A stretch of 64,000 nucleotides of DNA from Leptofilum sp041748655 (GTDB taxonomy: Bacteria; Chloroflexota; Anaerolineae; Promineifilales; Promineifilaceae): NCBI GenBank assembly GCA_041748655.1, contig JBGTCV010000087.1, positions 1 to 64,000 on the forward strand, read 5' to 3'. Both the position numbers and the translations under genes were made by a program. Of the stretch, positions 17,032-26,641 are shown one piece after another. How positions within the stretch are numbered: position 1 is the first letter of the stretch; each line of letters begins with the position of its first letter. The notes under the pieces were generated by a model. That model did not search any database. It saw only the letters and a program-made list of their open reading frames with translations, and was not told where the DNA came from.

Positions 17032-17694
17032 TCAATTGAGATAATCTTTCAGGTGATGTTGAATTGCGTAAGCAGCAGCCTCCGCCCGATTAGACACTTC
17101 CAATTTAGACAAAATACCACTGACATAGTTACGGACGGTACCTTCACTGAGATAAAGCGCCTCTGCAATTTCGCGGTTAGTACGCCCTTCCGCAATAAGA
17201 GACAAAACCTGCATCTCTTGTGCTGTCAGTTCGCTAAAGGCGGCTGATTCTTCCTGCTGAATCGAACGCCGCATCTCGTTAAAAACACGCTGCGTGAGTG
17301 ATGGATCCAACGTTGCTTCCCCACGAGCCGCCGATTCAATGGCGCGGATGACATCATTGCTGCCGACTTGCTTCAAAACATAACCTGAAGCGCCAGCCCG
17401 AATGGCTGCAAACAACATCTCATCCTCGGCATAAGAGGTGAGCATAATCACTTTGGTTGCGGGCAGCTCTGCCATAATTTGCGCGCACGCTTCAATGCCG
17501 CTGCCACCAGCCAGGCGAATATCCATCAACACAATATCTGGTTTATGCGCCAACGCTTTGTTCACCGCATCTTGCTGTGCAGCCGCTTCAGCTACTACTT
17601 CAAAGCCCGGATTTCGTTCGATGAGGCTTTTTAGACCCAATCGAACCACTTCATGATCATCTACTAGGAGAATACGTAATCGTGCCATAGCCAT
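17032..17694 (-). CDS. NarL/LuxR-family response regulator
   Basis: A 220-residue regulator: receiver domain with acidic pair in LLVDDHEVVRLG, phospho-acceptor Asp in IVLMDIRLAG, switch Thr in MLTSYAED and Lys in YVLKQVG, followed by a LuxR-type helix-turn-helix (LTAQEMQVLSLIAEGRTNRE, LYLSEGTVRNYVSGI). The frame is open further upstream to 17787, but the family starts at the ATG used here (17694) or two codons later. It pairs with the adjacent GAF kinase. Confidence 0.93.
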   Translation of the reverse strand: MAMARLRILLVDDHEVVRLGLKSLIERNPGFEVVAEAAAQQDAVNKALAHKPDIVLMDIRLAGGSGIEACAQIMAELPATKVIMLTSYAEDEMLFAAIRAGASGYVLKQVGSNDVIRAIESAARGEATLDPSLTQRVFNEMRRSIQQEESAAFSELTAQEMQVLSLIAEGRTNREIAEALYLSEGTVRNYVSGILSKLEVSNRAEAAAYAIQHHLKDYLN

Positions 17695-17815
17695 AAGTAT
17701 AACTTTTTCTACCAGGTTAAACAAAATATCAGTAACGACCGAAAAGCTACCGATCAATCTGCGATATCTTTGATTATTTTTGCTCACTGTACAAGAATTT
17801 CACTGATAACGTACT

Positions 17816-17833
17816 ATTGACCACAATTGACCA
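17816..17833. promoter_or_regulatory. Direct repeat ATTGACCA x2 with 10-bp period
   Basis: Two ATTGACCA copies start exactly 10 bases apart in the divergent region between the response regulator and the second Ser/Thr kinase gene. One helical-turn spacing is typical of tandem activator binding. The NarL-type regulator next door is a natural candidate; no binding data are available. Confidence 0.35.
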
Positions 17834-17909
17834 AAATAGCTATTTCGTTTATTTGAAGCCCAGTCCACAATAGACTAAAATCCTTACTCAATCATTTCTG
17901 GGGAAAACC

Positions 17910-18734
17910 ATGACACCACAAAGAATTGGACGTTACAAAATTATAGAGGAAATTGCCAGGGGCGGCATGGGAGCAGTTTATTTGGCAGAAGATCCGCTTA
18001 TTCGGCGCAAAGTGGCTGTTAAAATATTGGCTGCCCACATGCTTGATGTGGATCCCAATTTTTACGACCGCTTTCAACAGGAAGCGGAAACCATTGCTGC
18101 ACTGGAGCATTCGGCCGTCATTCCAATTTATGACTTTGGCCATCAGGGCGACCTTTCTTACATCGTGATGCGCTACATGCCAGGCGGCACGCTGGAAGAT
18201 CGGCTCAAGAGCGGAGCGCTGCCGCTGGAAGAAGTGGGTTTCATTCTGGAGCGCGTCGGCTCGGCGCTGGCCGAGGCACACGAGAAGGGCATTCTGCATC
18301 GAGACATTAAGCCTGCCAATATTTTGTTTAACGGCCGTAACGAACCCTTCCTCTCCGACTTTGGCACCGCCAAAAATTTACAGGCCGCCAAAGGAATCAC
18401 CGGCACCGGGGTGATGATTGGCACGGTAGAGTACATGAGCCCCGAACAAATTCAAGGAGCCAAAACGTTAGACGGCCGTACCGACATCTACGCCCTGGGC
18501 ATCGTCCTCTACTTCATGCTGACTGGTGATCTCCCCTTCAAAGGCGACTCCATCATCAGCATCGTCATGGCCCACCTCAGCAACCCCATCCCCAGTGTCC
18601 AGGCGGCCATCCCTAGCCTCACCCCACCCTGGGACGACATCATGTACAAAGCGCTGGCCAAAAAGCCAGAAGACCGCTACCAGAAGGTGGATGAACTGGT
18701 GCAGGCGGTGAAAGAACTTGTTAAGAAGAGTTAG
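17910..18734 (+). CDS. Ser/Thr protein kinase
   Basis: A 274-residue Hanks-type kinase made of the catalytic domain alone. Landmarks: glycine loop ARGGMGAVYL (~17-26), Lys38 in VAVKIL, HRDIKPAN with Asp132, DFG at 150-152, and APE-like SPEQ. It stops right after the C-lobe with no transmembrane or PASTA region, so it is a free cytosolic kinase. The ATG at 17910 follows GGGGAAA. A word-repeat hairpin overlaps its stop codon and separates it from the next gene. Confidence 0.9.
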   Translation: MTPQRIGRYKIIEEIARGGMGAVYLAEDPLIRRKVAVKILAAHMLDVDPNFYDRFQQEAETIAALEHSAVIPIYDFGHQGDLSYIVMRYMPGGTLEDRLKSGALPLEEVGFILERVGSALAEAHEKGILHRDIKPANILFNGRNEPFLSDFGTAKNLQAAKGITGTGVMIGTVEYMSPEQIQGAKTLDGRTDIYALGIVLYFMLTGDLPFKGDSIISIVMAHLSNPIPSVQAAIPSLTPPWDDIMYKALAKKPEDRYQKVDELVQAVKELVKKS

Positions 18735-18794
18735 TGAAAAGTAAAAAGTGATAAGTGAAAAGCAGTCACACTTTTTACTTATCACTTCTCACTT
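18733..18794. repeat. Word-repeat inverted repeat after the Ser/Thr kinase gene
   Basis: AGTGAAAAGTAAAAAGTGAT words on the left are matched in inverted form by CACTTTTTACTTATCACTTC on the right. The element begins inside the kinase stop codon. It may act as a bidirectional stem-loop, of the same style as the elements at 292 and 3322. Confidence 0.7.
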
Positions 18795-18821
18795 CTTTCC
18801 ATCCCACAGAAGGACACAAAA

Positions 18822-21773
18822 ATGACCCTCCCACTGAACATTAACGGAAAAGAATACGAAGTTTTAGCCAGACCAACCGATACGCTGCTCTCTGCCCTGC
18901 GCGGCGCGGGCTTTTTTAGCGTGCGCTTTGGGAGCCATGATGGGACGACGGGCGCAGCGGCCGTTTTGGTCGATGGTCAGCTGGTCAACAGCGACGTGCT
19001 GCTGGTTGGGCAGGCCGTCGGCCACCGCATCGAAACGGTTGAAGGGCTGAATCCCGGCGTCAATGAGCTGCATCCCATCCAGAAAGCGTTTGTGGAAACC
19101 GGCGCGATCCAGTCCGGCTACAGCACGCCGGCCATGATTTTGGCAGCCAAAGCGCTGCTAGACAGAAATTTGCATCCAACAGAAACCGAAGTGCGCGAAG
19201 CCCTTTCCGGCATTTTGTGCCGCGAGACGGGCTACGTCAAGCCGGTCCAGGCGGTGCTGCGCGCCGCCGCCTACCTGCGCGGCGAAGACGTGCCGCCCTA
19301 CGACGGCCCGCCTATCATCGACGCCAGCTACTTTGTGGAAAATCCGCCAGCGCCCGAAGATGAAGGGCCAGAACTGGCTGGCGGCGAAAGCGGCGCGGTG
19401 CAAACGCAAACCAGGCCCAAGACGGATATTTTGCTGACTTCTGGGGTGCCGGAAACGGCCGTTGTCGGCAAACCAGAAACCAAGGTGGACGCCATCAAGC
19501 TCACCAAAGGCAATCCCGCCTTTGTAGACGATATTGACATGCGCGGGATGCTGTACGCCAAGCTGCTCACCAGCCCGCACGCCCACGCCCGCATTCTGGA
19601 CATCGACGCCAGCGAGGCCGAAGCGCTGCCCGGCGTCCACGCTGTGATCCATTACAAAAACGTCGCGCGGGTCAAATACGCTTCTGGCGGGCAAAGCTAC
19701 CCCAACCCGCCGCCGCACGATCAGGTCAGCTTCGACAACAAAGTGCGCTACGTGGGGGACCGCGTCGCCGCCGTGGCGGCCGAAAGCGAAGCCATCGCCG
19801 AAGCCGCGCTGAAGCTGATCAAGGTGGAGTATGAAATCCTGCCCGCCGTTTTCGACGAAAACGAAGCGATCAAACCCGGCGCTCCCATCATTCACGACGA
19901 AGACGACACCGAAAAAATCCACGACGCCAGCCGGAACATCGTGCACCATATCGAAGCCCATTTGGGCGATGTGGAGCAAGGCTTTGCCACGGCCGATCAC
20001 GTTTTTGAGCATCATTATTACGTACATCAGGTGCAGCAAGCCCCCATCGAACCCCACATCGCCATCAGCTGGTGGGACAGTGACGAGCGGCTGGTGATTC
20101 GCACCAGCACCCAGGTGCCGTTCCACGTGCGCCGCATGGTCGCCCCGCTGCTGGGGCTGCCGGTGCGCCGCATTCGGGTCATCAAGCCGCGCATCGGCGG
20201 CGGCTTTGGCGTCAAGCAAGAGATGCTCATCGAGGACATCGTAGGGCACCTCACCATCGCCACGGGCCGCCCGGTGCGGCTGGAGCTGACGCGCAGCGAG
20301 GAGTTCCGCAGCAGCCGCACCCGCCATCCCCAAACCATCACCTGGAAAACGGGCGTCATGGCTGACGGCACGCTGCACAGCCAAAAATTCAGCGTCGTGG
20401 CCAACACCGGGGCGTACGGCACGCACGGCCTGACGGTACAAACCGTCACCGGGCTGCGCGGCCTGAGCAGCTACAACTGCCCCAACCGGCAGTTCGACTG
20501 CCTGGTCGCCTACACCAATCTGCCCGTCCCCGGCGCGTATCGCGGCTACGGCGCACCGCAGGCGCTCTTCAGCCTGGAATGCCACATGGACGAAATTGCC
20601 CAGGCGCTGGGGCTGGACTCCATCGAGTTCCGCCGCAAAAATTGGGTGCAGGCGGGCGATCCGCTCTCCATTGCCCCGCTACTGGGCGAAGGGGAAAAAG
20701 AGACCGTCACTGAAGTGCCGCTGATTGAATCGTGCGGCCTGAATGAATGTTTTGAGCAGGGGATGAAAGCCATCGGCTGGGAGCGCAAGTTTGAGCCGGG
20801 CTGGCATGAGGTTCCCGGCAAACCCCACCTGCGGCGCGGCCTGGGCGCGGCGATGTGCATGCACGGCACCGCCATCCCGGGGCTGGACATGGGCGGCGCG
20901 TCAGTGAAAATCAACGACGACGGCTCGTTTAACGTCCTGGTTGGCGCGACGGATTTGGGCACGGGGTCGGACACGGTGCTGAGCCAGATTGCCGCCGAGG
21001 TGCTGGGCGTGCCGCTGGAAGATATCCTCATCTACTCCAGCGACACGGACATGACGCCGTTCGACACGGGGGCGTATGCCAGCAGCACGACGTATATTTC
21101 GGGAACGGCCGTTAAACGCGCCGCCGAACAGGTAGCCGAACAGATCAAGGAACGGGCCGCGCTGATGCTGGAACTGGACAGTTGGGCGGATATTCGCTTG
21201 GAAAATAGACATGCGGTGGTGGGAGACGGCCGTTCCGTCTCCATCGAAGCCATCGCCCTGCACAGCCTGCACCAGCAAGATCAGCGGCAAATCATGGCCA
21301 CCGCCAGCTTTGTCAGCATGGATTCCCCGCCCCCCTTCGCCGGACAGTTTGCCGAGGTGGAGGTAGACACCGAAACGGGCCAGGTCACCGTCACCAAGCT
21401 GGTCATGGCCGTCGATGCGGGCGTGCCGATCAACCCAATCACCGCCAGCGGACAGGTGGAGGGCGGCATGGTGCAGGCGCTGGGCTACGGCCACTGCGAA
21501 GAGATGGCCTACGATGAGACGGGCAACCTGATCAACGATCAGTTTGGCCCCTACCACATCTACCGCGCCGACGAGATGCCCTGGATGCAGGCCATCCTGG
21601 TGCAGACCAATGAACCCACCGGGCCGTTTGGGGCCAAAGCGATCGCCGAAATTCCCAAAGATGGCGTCGCCCCGGCCATCGCCAACGCCATCTACGACGC
21701 CACCGGCACCCGCCTGCGCCGCATTCCGCTGACGCCGCAGCGAGTGTATGAGGCGTTGCAAACCGGGTCATGA
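18822..21773 (+). CDS. Xanthine dehydrogenase family protein with degenerate iron-sulfur domains
   Basis: A 983-residue fusion of a two-domain [2Fe-2S] module (residues ~1-160) and the molybdopterin-binding module (~225-980) of the xanthine oxidase family. The N-terminal cluster motif GCxxGxCGxC is replaced: Ser38, Thr43, Ala46 and Asp58 stand at the four Cys positions. In the second domain the QCGxC pair is Ser98 and Ser101, and of the last pair only Cys133 remains (Glu135 replaces the other). The molybdenum part is well kept: IGGGFGVKQEM, PGAYRGYGAPQALF, DLGTGSDT and the catalytic-Glu region GPFGAKAIAEIPKDG. No FAD subunit or maturation gene is nearby. Electron transfer through these clusters cannot occur as in the family norm. 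Confidence 0.9.
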   Translation: MTLPLNINGKEYEVLARPTDTLLSALRGAGFFSVRFGSHDGTTGAAAVLVDGQLVNSDVLLVGQAVGHRIETVEGLNPGVNELHPIQKAFVETGAIQSGYSTPAMILAAKALLDRNLHPTETEVREALSGILCRETGYVKPVQAVLRAAAYLRGEDVPPYDGPPIIDASYFVENPPAPEDEGPELAGGESGAVQTQTRPKTDILLTSGVPETAVVGKPETKVDAIKLTKGNPAFVDDIDMRGMLYAKLLTSPHAHARILDIDASEAEALPGVHAVIHYKNVARVKYASGGQSYPNPPPHDQVSFDNKVRYVGDRVAAVAAESEAIAEAALKLIKVEYEILPAVFDENEAIKPGAPIIHDEDDTEKIHDASRNIVHHIEAHLGDVEQGFATADHVFEHHYYVHQVQQAPIEPHIAISWWDSDERLVIRTSTQVPFHVRRMVAPLLGLPVRRIRVIKPRIGGGFGVKQEMLIEDIVGHLTIATGRPVRLELTRSEEFRSSRTRHPQTITWKTGVMADGTLHSQKFSVVANTGAYGTHGLTVQTVTGLRGLSSYNCPNRQFDCLVAYTNLPVPGAYRGYGAPQALFSLECHMDEIAQALGLDSIEFRRKNWVQAGDPLSIAPLLGEGEKETVTEVPLIESCGLNECFEQGMKAIGWERKFEPGWHEVPGKPHLRRGLGAAMCMHGTAIPGLDMGGASVKINDDGSFNVLVGATDLGTGSDTVLSQIAAEVLGVPLEDILIYSSDTDMTPFDTGAYASSTTYISGTAVKRAAEQVAEQIKERAALMLELDSWADIRLENRHAVVGDGRSVSIEAIALHSLHQQDQRQIMATASFVSMDSPPPFAGQFAEVEVDTETGQVTVTKLVMAVDAGVPINPITASGQVEGGMVQALGYGHCEEMAYDETGNLINDQFGPYHIYRADEMPWMQAILVQTNEPTGPFGAKAIAEIPKDGVAPAIANAIYDATGTRLRRIPLTPQRVYEALQTGS

Positions 21774-22018
21774 AAACATTGGCATATTTTCTGGACAGCG
21801 TGATGGCGAGACGGCCGTATCTGCAAATGGCCTGGGCGGAAATAGTGACGGCCGTTATTCACCACCCCTCATGCTGGCAAATCATCAAAGAAAGGGCCAT
21901 TCGCTTGTGCAATAAATTAGAAACGGAAATAATAGCTGCAACCTTTGAATCAGCACAAGAACGGGGAAAAGCAGTGTTCATCGAAGAGTTCGTCGTCAAA
22001 ATTTTGACAGAATCTTAA
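21770..22018 (+). CDS. Small unrecognised protein overlapping the xanthine dehydrogenase stop
   Basis: An 82-residue protein whose ATG overlaps the preceding stop by 4 bases (ATGA). No family is recognised. Residues 14-28 (ARRPYLQMAWAEIVT) have relatives in the truncated copy at 44980-45021, where a short piece MAEIETAVTHPNE follows the duplicated xanthine dehydrogenase end. The gene may itself be a composite of fragments; confidence that it is expressed is moderate. Confidence 0.45.
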   Translation: MKTLAYFLDSVMARRPYLQMAWAEIVTAVIHHPSCWQIIKERAIRLCNKLETEIIAATFESAQERGKAVFIEEFVVKILTES

Positions 22019-22030
22019 AAAACAAACTTT

Positions 22031-23401
22031 TTAGCCGTGGCACTGCTTAAACTTCTTGCCGCTGCCGCATGGACAAGGATCGTTTCGCCCCGCTCTAGCA
22101 TAGGCTTGCCGTAACCGCTCTTCATCCTCGGCAGCCATCATGGCCATGATTTCTGCTGGTGAGCGCTGCTGATGCAGTAAATTGGCCATGACTTTCATGG
22201 GCCGATCCACATGATTGAAGAACGCTTTATAGCCTGCGCAGAGATAGTTCAGCCCGGACTCTCCATCGGGTGTATGAATGAACCGGTTCTTGGGGCAGCC
22301 GCCATGACAGGCAAAACGCACCTCGCACTGGCGGCAGTATTGGGGCAGCGTGGCTTTCTTGTCCGTGCCAAACTGCCGCTGCTTTTCAGATGAAACCAGG
22401 TCCAGCATGTGGTCACTTTGGATGTTGCCCAGCAGGTAATCCGGTTCGGCAAAATGGTCGCAGCTAAACAAATCGCCATTATGCTCCAGGGCCAGCGCCC
22501 GGCCACAGGTGGGGGCAAACACGCACAGGCCGCCTGGCTGCCCCAGCCAGGCACCCAAAGCCACGTCAAACATTTGCACGTAAACCTGTCCCACATCGTG
22601 CCGCACCCATTCATCAAAAATGGCAGTCAGGAATTCGCCGTATTTTGGGGCATTGACCGAGCGATTGGTGATTTCACTGCCGGATTGGGTGTATAACGGC
22701 CTGCCCCCGTGAGGGAGCCGTCCCCCATTCCGCTCACTCCAGCCAACATTCGCCAGCGGCAAAATCTGCGTGGTAGCACGTTCAACAATTGGAATAAATT
22801 GGATGAACTCTGTCTTTAGTTCATCACGAAAAAAGCGATAGACTGCCAGCGGATGATCCTGGTTGGCGGCATGAACCGTGCAGAGAATATTGTACGCAAC
22901 ACCATGCTCATATAGGAGCCGCCAACCACGCATCACCTGGGCAAAGCTGCCTGCGCCCCCTTTGTTTACCCTGTAAGCATCATGCAGTTCTTGAGGCCCA
23001 TCAACACTGATGCCGATAAGAAAATTGTGCTTCTTGAAAAAACGGCACCAGGCTTCATCCAGCAGCGTCCCGTTGGTTTGCAGCGCATTGTGAATGGTCG
23101 TGCCTGGTCGAGCATATTTCTGTTGGCAATGAATTACGCGCTCGAAGAATTCCAGGCCCATCAGGGTCGGTTCACCGCCCTGCCAGGCGAAGGTCACTTC
23201 CGGCACTTGCTGCGACTCGATGTATTGGCTTACAAACGTTTCCAGCAGTTCATCGGCCATGCGGAAGCGGCTGCCAGGATACATCATCTCCTTGGAGAGG
23301 AAGTAGCAGTATTTGCAGTCCAGGTTGCAAATCGCCCCGCCAGGCTTGGTCATAATATGAAAAGCGCGAACGGGTGCTGTCGCAGTTTTACTTTCACTCA
23401 T
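22031..23401 (-). CDS. Anaerobic sulfatase-maturating-type radical SAM enzyme with SEC-C tail
   Basis: A 456-residue radical SAM/SPASM enzyme resembling AnSME, which converts an active-site Cys or Ser of sulfatases to formylglycine. The SAM-cluster motif is CNLDCKYCYF (~residue 20-30), followed by WQGGEPTLMG. The SPASM region holds many cysteines (CVFAPTCGRA, CDHF, CRQCEVRFACHGGCPKNRF) for two auxiliary clusters. The last ~20 residues form a SEC-C zinc motif (NDPCPCGSGKKFKQCHG), an unusual appendage. No sulfatase gene is seen in the window, so its substrate is elsewhere or different. Confidence 0.9.
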   Translation of the reverse strand: MSESKTATAPVRAFHIMTKPGGAICNLDCKYCYFLSKEMMYPGSRFRMADELLETFVSQYIESQQVPEVTFAWQGGEPTLMGLEFFERVIHCQQKYARPGTTIHNALQTNGTLLDEAWCRFFKKHNFLIGISVDGPQELHDAYRVNKGGAGSFAQVMRGWRLLYEHGVAYNILCTVHAANQDHPLAVYRFFRDELKTEFIQFIPIVERATTQILPLANVGWSERNGGRLPHGGRPLYTQSGSEITNRSVNAPKYGEFLTAIFDEWVRHDVGQVYVQMFDVALGAWLGQPGGLCVFAPTCGRALALEHNGDLFSCDHFAEPDYLLGNIQSDHMLDLVSSEKQRQFGTDKKATLPQYCRQCEVRFACHGGCPKNRFIHTPDGESGLNYLCAGYKAFFNHVDRPMKVMANLLHQQRSPAEIMAMMAAEDEERLRQAYARAGRNDPCPCGSGKKFKQCHG

Positions 23402-23490
23402 GAGTTAGCAGTATAGGTGAGTCCAAAACCAAAAGCATAAAGAGGATTCTGAGAATCATAAGGCCCATCTGCATGATCTGCCCGCGTTGC

Positions 23491-25818
23491 CTAACTCCTG
23501 TCGGGGAAAGCTGGCACCGCTGTGCCATGCGCCTGTTGCAATAATCCAAACACCATATCTTCAGGGTGCATAGGTAACGCATCTTGCTGGAACATCAGCA
23601 CACTCACCAGCGGCATGTCGTTAAACATCGCCATGATGTCCATGCCGATCGCGCTGTTGTTACCAGCAGGTTCGTCGCCACTGCTAACCATTTTATGAGC
23701 CTCACTCTCCATCATTTCGTAGAAGGGGCCAAAGACCACCTGGCCGCGCGGGTCAGCCATCCACTCGCGGATGGTCGATTCCATATCGAGAAGGCAGGGC
23801 AGGTCCAATGTCGATTCAAGCGTTACCGTCAGGGTGTGACGAATATCCGCCGCCGAGGCGGCAATGAACAGGTCGAATTCCCCGCTCTCGGTAATCCACT
23901 GCTTGTATTCGGGATGGTAGTAGGCAAAGGCGCGGAAACCGAGATCGATGGAGACGGTTTTGGTCTCACCCGGCTGGAGTTCTACTTTGGCGAACCCTTT
24001 CAACTCCTTTTCCGGCCGCACCAGCCCAGATTTTTGATCATGCACGTACACCTCGACAATCTCCTTACCGACAACGTCACCGATATTGGTGACATCTACT
24101 GAGACCGTCACCCCAGCCACATCCTTGAAGGCTGTTGCCGAAACTTGCGGACTGCTGTAGGCAAACGTGGTGTAACTCAGCCCGTAGCCAAAGGGGAACT
24201 GCACGGCCGTTTCTTTGGCGTCGTAGTAACGATAACCAATGAACAGACCCTCGCCATAGCGTACCTCACCGGCGCCGCCCGGCCAGTTGAGATGGGCGGG
24301 GGTGTCCGTCAGCTTAAGTGGAAAGGTTTCGGCTAGTTTGCCGCACGGATTGGCCTTGCCAAAAAGGATGTCGGCAACGGCCGTACCGCCCGCCTGCCCC
24401 ATCATCCATGCTTCAAGAACGGCCGCTACATCATCAATCCAGGCGCTCATCGCTACCGGCGCGCCATTGTTGAGGACGACGACGGTATTGGGCTGGATTT
24501 TGGCAACGGCCGTAATCAACGCCACCTGCTGCGCCGTCAAATCAAGGTCAGTCCGGTCGTACCCTTCAGATTCCTTAAAGCTCGGCAGCGCAATATACAG
24601 CACTGCCACGTCCGCCACCTGAGCCAGCGCCACCGCCTCATCAATCAAATCCTGGCGGAAAGAGTTATCCGCCGGATAGCCTTCGGCGTAAGTCAGTTCT
24701 ACATTCCCCGCCTGAGCCTGCAATTCCTTGAACGGCACCGCCACTTTGGTTGGGTTGATGTGTGAGCTGCCGCCGCCCTGAAAGTGAGCAAATTGTGCCG
24801 AACGGCCGATCACCGCTATTCGCCCCTGGCTTTTGAGTGGCAAGATGCCATCATTTTTAAGCAGCACCATCCCTTCAGCAGCAATATGGCGCGCCAATTC
24901 GTGATGCGCCTCCATATCAAACTCGCCCCCAATGGAACCATTGGGCCCTTTGGGTGTTTCTGCAGCCATGAAGGCAACGCGCAGAATGCGACGGACAGAT
25001 TCATCAAGAACCGCCTCGTCCAGCTCGCCGGAACGCACCGCCGCAACAACCTCTTTGACGCGGCGCTCTTGCGGGCCGGGCATCTCCCAATCCAGCCCGC
25101 CTTTCAAGGCCGCCACCCGGTCACGCACCGCACCCCAGTCCGAGACAACCAGCCCCTCGAAGCCCCATTCATCTTTGAGAATCTCATTCAGCAAATAATG
25201 ATGCTCCGAGGCAAACGTGCCGTTGACTTTATTGTACGAACACATCACCGTCCAGGGTTGGGCTTGTTTAACGGCCATTTCAAAAGCAGCCAGGTAGATT
25301 TCACGCAGAGTACGCTCGTCTACTTCAGCGCTGATGCTGAAGCGCTGGAACTCCTGGTTGTTGGCCGCATAATGCTTGAGCGACGTCCCCACCCCTTTGC
25401 TTTGCACGCCATTGATGAAGTTGACGGCCAACTCTCCGGCCAGGTAAGGGTCTTCGGAAAAATACTCGAAATTACGCCCCCCCAACGGGGAACGTTTCAT
25501 ATTCACGCCGGGGCCGAGTACAACATCTACATTCAAGGCGATACATTCTTCGGCCAGCGCTTCACCCATTTTGCGGATTAAATCCACATCCCAGGTGGAG
25601 GCAAGGCAGGAGGCAGTGGGAAAGCAGGTGGCGGGCAAACTTTCCTGCGCCATTTCATGGACATTTGGCACACGCCGGACGCCGTGCGGTCCATCAGAAA
25701 CAATCATTTCCGGCACATTCAGGCGTTCCACCGGCGTGGTTGACCACCAGCTTGCGCCAGTGCACAGCGCCGCTTTCTCTTCTAACGTCATTTGCTCAAT
25801 AATGGATTGAATTTTCAT
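23491..25818 (-). CDS. Glycoside hydrolase family 3 beta-glucosidase-like enzyme
   Basis: A 775-residue GH3 enzyme without a clear signal peptide, probably cytosolic. The (beta/alpha)8 domain covers ~1-290, with the nucleophile Asp in GLVVSDWGAV and the conserved KHYAANNQE. The alpha/beta sandwich spans ~310-520 and a fibronectin-III-like domain (~560-680) with GYGLSYTTF ahead of it. A C-terminal stretch of ~100 residues is not recognised. The start has AAGGAAG upstream. It lies between the maturase and a broken second GH3 gene. Substrate is likely a beta-linked glucoside, but the specificity cannot be read from sequence. Confidence 0.92.
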   Translation of the reverse strand: MKIQSIIEQMTLEEKAALCTGASWWSTTPVERLNVPEMIVSDGPHGVRRVPNVHEMAQESLPATCFPTASCLASTWDVDLIRKMGEALAEECIALNVDVVLGPGVNMKRSPLGGRNFEYFSEDPYLAGELAVNFINGVQSKGVGTSLKHYAANNQEFQRFSISAEVDERTLREIYLAAFEMAVKQAQPWTVMCSYNKVNGTFASEHHYLLNEILKDEWGFEGLVVSDWGAVRDRVAALKGGLDWEMPGPQERRVKEVVAAVRSGELDEAVLDESVRRILRVAFMAAETPKGPNGSIGGEFDMEAHHELARHIAAEGMVLLKNDGILPLKSQGRIAVIGRSAQFAHFQGGGSSHINPTKVAVPFKELQAQAGNVELTYAEGYPADNSFRQDLIDEAVALAQVADVAVLYIALPSFKESEGYDRTDLDLTAQQVALITAVAKIQPNTVVVLNNGAPVAMSAWIDDVAAVLEAWMMGQAGGTAVADILFGKANPCGKLAETFPLKLTDTPAHLNWPGGAGEVRYGEGLFIGYRYYDAKETAVQFPFGYGLSYTTFAYSSPQVSATAFKDVAGVTVSVDVTNIGDVVGKEIVEVYVHDQKSGLVRPEKELKGFAKVELQPGETKTVSIDLGFRAFAYYHPEYKQWITESGEFDLFIAASAADIRHTLTVTLESTLDLPCLLDMESTIREWMADPRGQVVFGPFYEMMESEAHKMVSSGDEPAGNNSAIGMDIMAMFNDMPLVSVLMFQQDALPMHPEDMVFGLLQQAHGTAVPAFPDRS

Positions 25819-25916
25819 CTTATCGCTTCCTTATGTCTCATTCTTCCCGTAATACTGTCATCATCGAGTCTACATCATGCTGGCTGCTCAGCGCCATTTT
25901 ACCATTTCCCCAAGCG

Positions 25917-26640
25917 CTATAATTTAGCGTCCCAACGACCGCAGAATTGATCGACCGGGGAAATGCCATTGAACGGCGACCGGCCCAGCATTTTGTCCAC
26001 CACAGCCTGCAATTGAATCTCCTGCGAGTTATAGGCGTTCACCAGGGTTTTGATTTGCGGGGCATCGTAAAGATGATACGGATTGGCGGTGGAGACCATC
26101 ATGGTCGGCAGTTCTTGCACCAGCCAGGGGGCATCAAAGCCCACGGAGGATTTGTACGAAAGCCGCAAAGTGGTCCTATTGCTGGCAGTGAGAATATCAA
26201 CAAAGTAGAGTACCAGGTCAAAATCCGCTCTCATCTTTTCGATAGAGATTTTAGTGGCTGAAAAGTTTAAGGCCGGGTCTTCAACAAAGTCCCAGGTTGT
26301 CACTTCAAATCCCTCTGCCGCCAACAGCCGGATAAATTTATCGGCCGGTGTCTCTCGCTGATCGGCGCCGAAGTAGGCTGATCCCCTATCCATAAAGGGC
26401 AGGAAGAGCACCTTTTGATATTTCTCGACTGATAAGGGCAGCAGGTTTTGCGTGTCCTTAGCCAGAGTACAGACTGGTCGGCACATTCGGCGGCCCATTG
26501 GCGATGCTCGGCGTTGCCGATAACGGCATGATCTTTGGTTGCCAGCTTGCCTGTTGCCTTTTGTTCAGGCAAACCGAGCCTGGCTTTGAAGGCCAGAATC
26601 CGGGATACGGCTTCATCCAGACGTTCAACGGTGTGCTTTG
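25917..26640 (-). pseudogene. Truncated and frameshifted GH3 beta-N-acetylhexosaminidase-like gene
   Basis: Only the C-terminal part of a second GH3 enzyme remains. Reading begins near 26640 with KHTVERLDEAVSRILAFKAR and LPEQKATGKLATKDHAVIGN, then the frame breaks near 26470-26480; the continuation TLAKDTQNLLPLS is in a different frame and runs to 25917. A single missing base would explain the shift. The 5' end (catalytic domain) is gone, cut 2 bases from the stop codon of the beta-helix gene. The piece is a remnant, not a functional gene. Confidence 0.8.
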
Positions 26641-26641
26641 G

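Noticed and set aside
19158..20585. A 475-residue open frame on the minus strand
   Set aside because: It lies fully antisense to the well-conserved xanthine dehydrogenase family gene; the protein is low-complexity and matches no family, as expected of a GC-rich shadow frame.
20901..21761. 286-residue minus-strand frame near the end of the xanthine dehydrogenase gene
   Set aside because: Antisense shadow; its counterpart at 44369-44908 is only the same shadow of the duplicated segment.
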